From: an uncultured bacterium
Lineage (GTDB): Bacteria; Vulcanimicrobiota; Xenobia; Xenobiales; Xenobiaceae
Direction: 5' to 3'
DNA: 56,389 nucleotides
NCBI GenBank assembly: GCA_934621605.1
Contig: CAKTUZ010000021.1
Coordinates: forward strand, 1 to 56,389
Positions 55,944 to 56,389 of this stretch are shown here, piece by piece. The translations under genes and the position numbers were made by a program. Every line of letters starts with the position of its first letter. Position 1 is the stretch's first letter. The notes beneath the pieces are model-generated. The model worked only from the letters and a program-made list of their open reading frames with translations. It was not told where the DNA came from and did not search any database.

Positions 55944-56389
55944 ATGAGCGTTAAGTCTTACAAAGGTTTTAACAAAGATATGACTTGCAAAGGATTCCAA
56001 TATGAAGAGGGAAAAGAATATGAGACAGAAAAGGCAGAATGTTGCGAAACTGGATTTCACGCTTGCGAATATCCGTTAGACTGCTTTAGTTATTATTCAC
56101 CGAACGAGAGCGTATTCCACGAAGTTGAACAAGATGGAGAATTAGATAGAGAAGGTAGTAATACCAAGGTTGCTTCAACCAAGATAAAAATAGGAGCAAG
56201 TATTAACATTGCAGGAATTGTCAAGGCTGCTATTGAGTATACAACACAAAGAGCGAAGAAAGAAAACGGCAGTGATAAAGGCTACGGTGCTTCATCCGCA
56301 ACAGGCTACAAAGGTGCTTCATCCGCAACAGGCGACTACGGTGCTTCATCCGCAACAGGCTACAAAGGTGCTTCATCCGCAACAGGCGA
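55944..56389 (+). CDS. N-terminal part of repeat-containing phage protein (continues at 3)
   Basis: This frame starts MSVKSYKGFNKDMTCKGFQYEEGKEY and runs into 9-residue GASSATG repeats up to the contig end. ETGFHACEYPLDCFSYY is a conserved N-terminal element of these proteins (DUF7666-like). Joining through the 25-bp overlap with bases 1-25 keeps the frame. GAGGAGTG upstream. Function unknown. Confidence 0.75.
   Translation, partial: MSVKSYKGFNKDMTCKGFQYEEGKEYETEKAECCETGFHACEYPLDCFSYYSPNESVFHEVEQDGELDREGSNTKVASTKIKIGASINIAGIVKAAIEYTTQRAKKENGSDKGYGASSATGYKGASSATGDYGASSATGYKGASSATG
56286..56389 (+). repeat. 27-bp tandem coding repeats (left part of array)
   Basis: Units start at 56286, 56313 and 56340, with a 23-bp partial unit at 56367. 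The last 25 bases equal bases 1-25, which marks a circular contig cut in the array. Confidence 0.95.

Overview
This window looks like one complete genome of a temperate tailed phage (siphovirus), cut open inside a repeat. Bases 1-25 are repeated exactly at 56365-56389, and one repeat-rich gene runs off the right end and continues in frame at the left end, so the contig is best read as circular. It has A/T-rich codon use, Gram-positive Shine-Dalgarno sites, TTG and GTG starts, a GH25 endolysin and many small cysteine-rich proteins of the kind seen in gut Clostridia phages. I infer a Lachnospiraceae-type host; this is not proven by the window.

Layout. 52.8-9.3 kb across the join: recombination and early genes (SbcC-like ATPase, RecT, metallo-beta-lactamase-fold protein, nucleotidyltransferase-like protein, SSB, GIY-YIG nuclease, replisome organizer, many small unknowns). 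9.3-10.9 kb: a small LuxR-type HTH gene, tyrosine integrase and attP. 11.0-14.5 kb: four terminator-bounded units of unknown, glycine/glutamine-rich and cysteine-rich proteins plus a HEXXH metallopeptidase. 14.5-19.8 kb: regulatory region with an AntA/ORF6C antirepressor, a minus-strand operon, and two related ribbon-helix-helix (RHH) regulators whose promoters share A/T-rich palindromic operators. 19.8-20.6 kb: gene-free palindrome-rich DNA. 20.6-25.4 kb: putative small terminase, mobile-type endonuclease-like gene, small zinc proteins, and a roughly 1 kb gene-free RNA region ending in tRNA-Ile(UAU). 25.5-48.6 kb: terminase, portal, scaffold, capsid, connectors, holin, tail genes with a -1 frameshift, endolysin, tape measure, baseplate and an invertible tail-fibre tip cassette. 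49.0-51.4 kb: CI/Cro-type switch with operators, a consensus promoter carrying LexA-like boxes, and a Rha/ORF6C antirepressor.

How it works together. Lysogeny would use integrase/attP and the CI-type repressor at 49.4-49.8 kb. Two antirepressors and the RHH circuit may set the switch. Lytic growth would use RecT/SbcC/SSB for DNA, then terminase and morphogenesis genes, several of which are preceded by hairpin leaders. Host range may be varied by inversion of a 727 bp segment that swaps the C-terminal tip of the tail fibre.

Most notable items: (1) the invertible tail-fibre cassette with 22 bp perfect inverted repeats in frame; (2) the roughly 0.95 kb structured RNA region beside tRNA-Ile; (3) short tRNA-like elements that keep only the acceptor stem and T-arm; (4) a double-hairpin leader repeated before capsid, tail tube and tape-measure genes; (5) two genes whose family-conserved N-terminus begins at ACG after a strong Shine-Dalgarno site.
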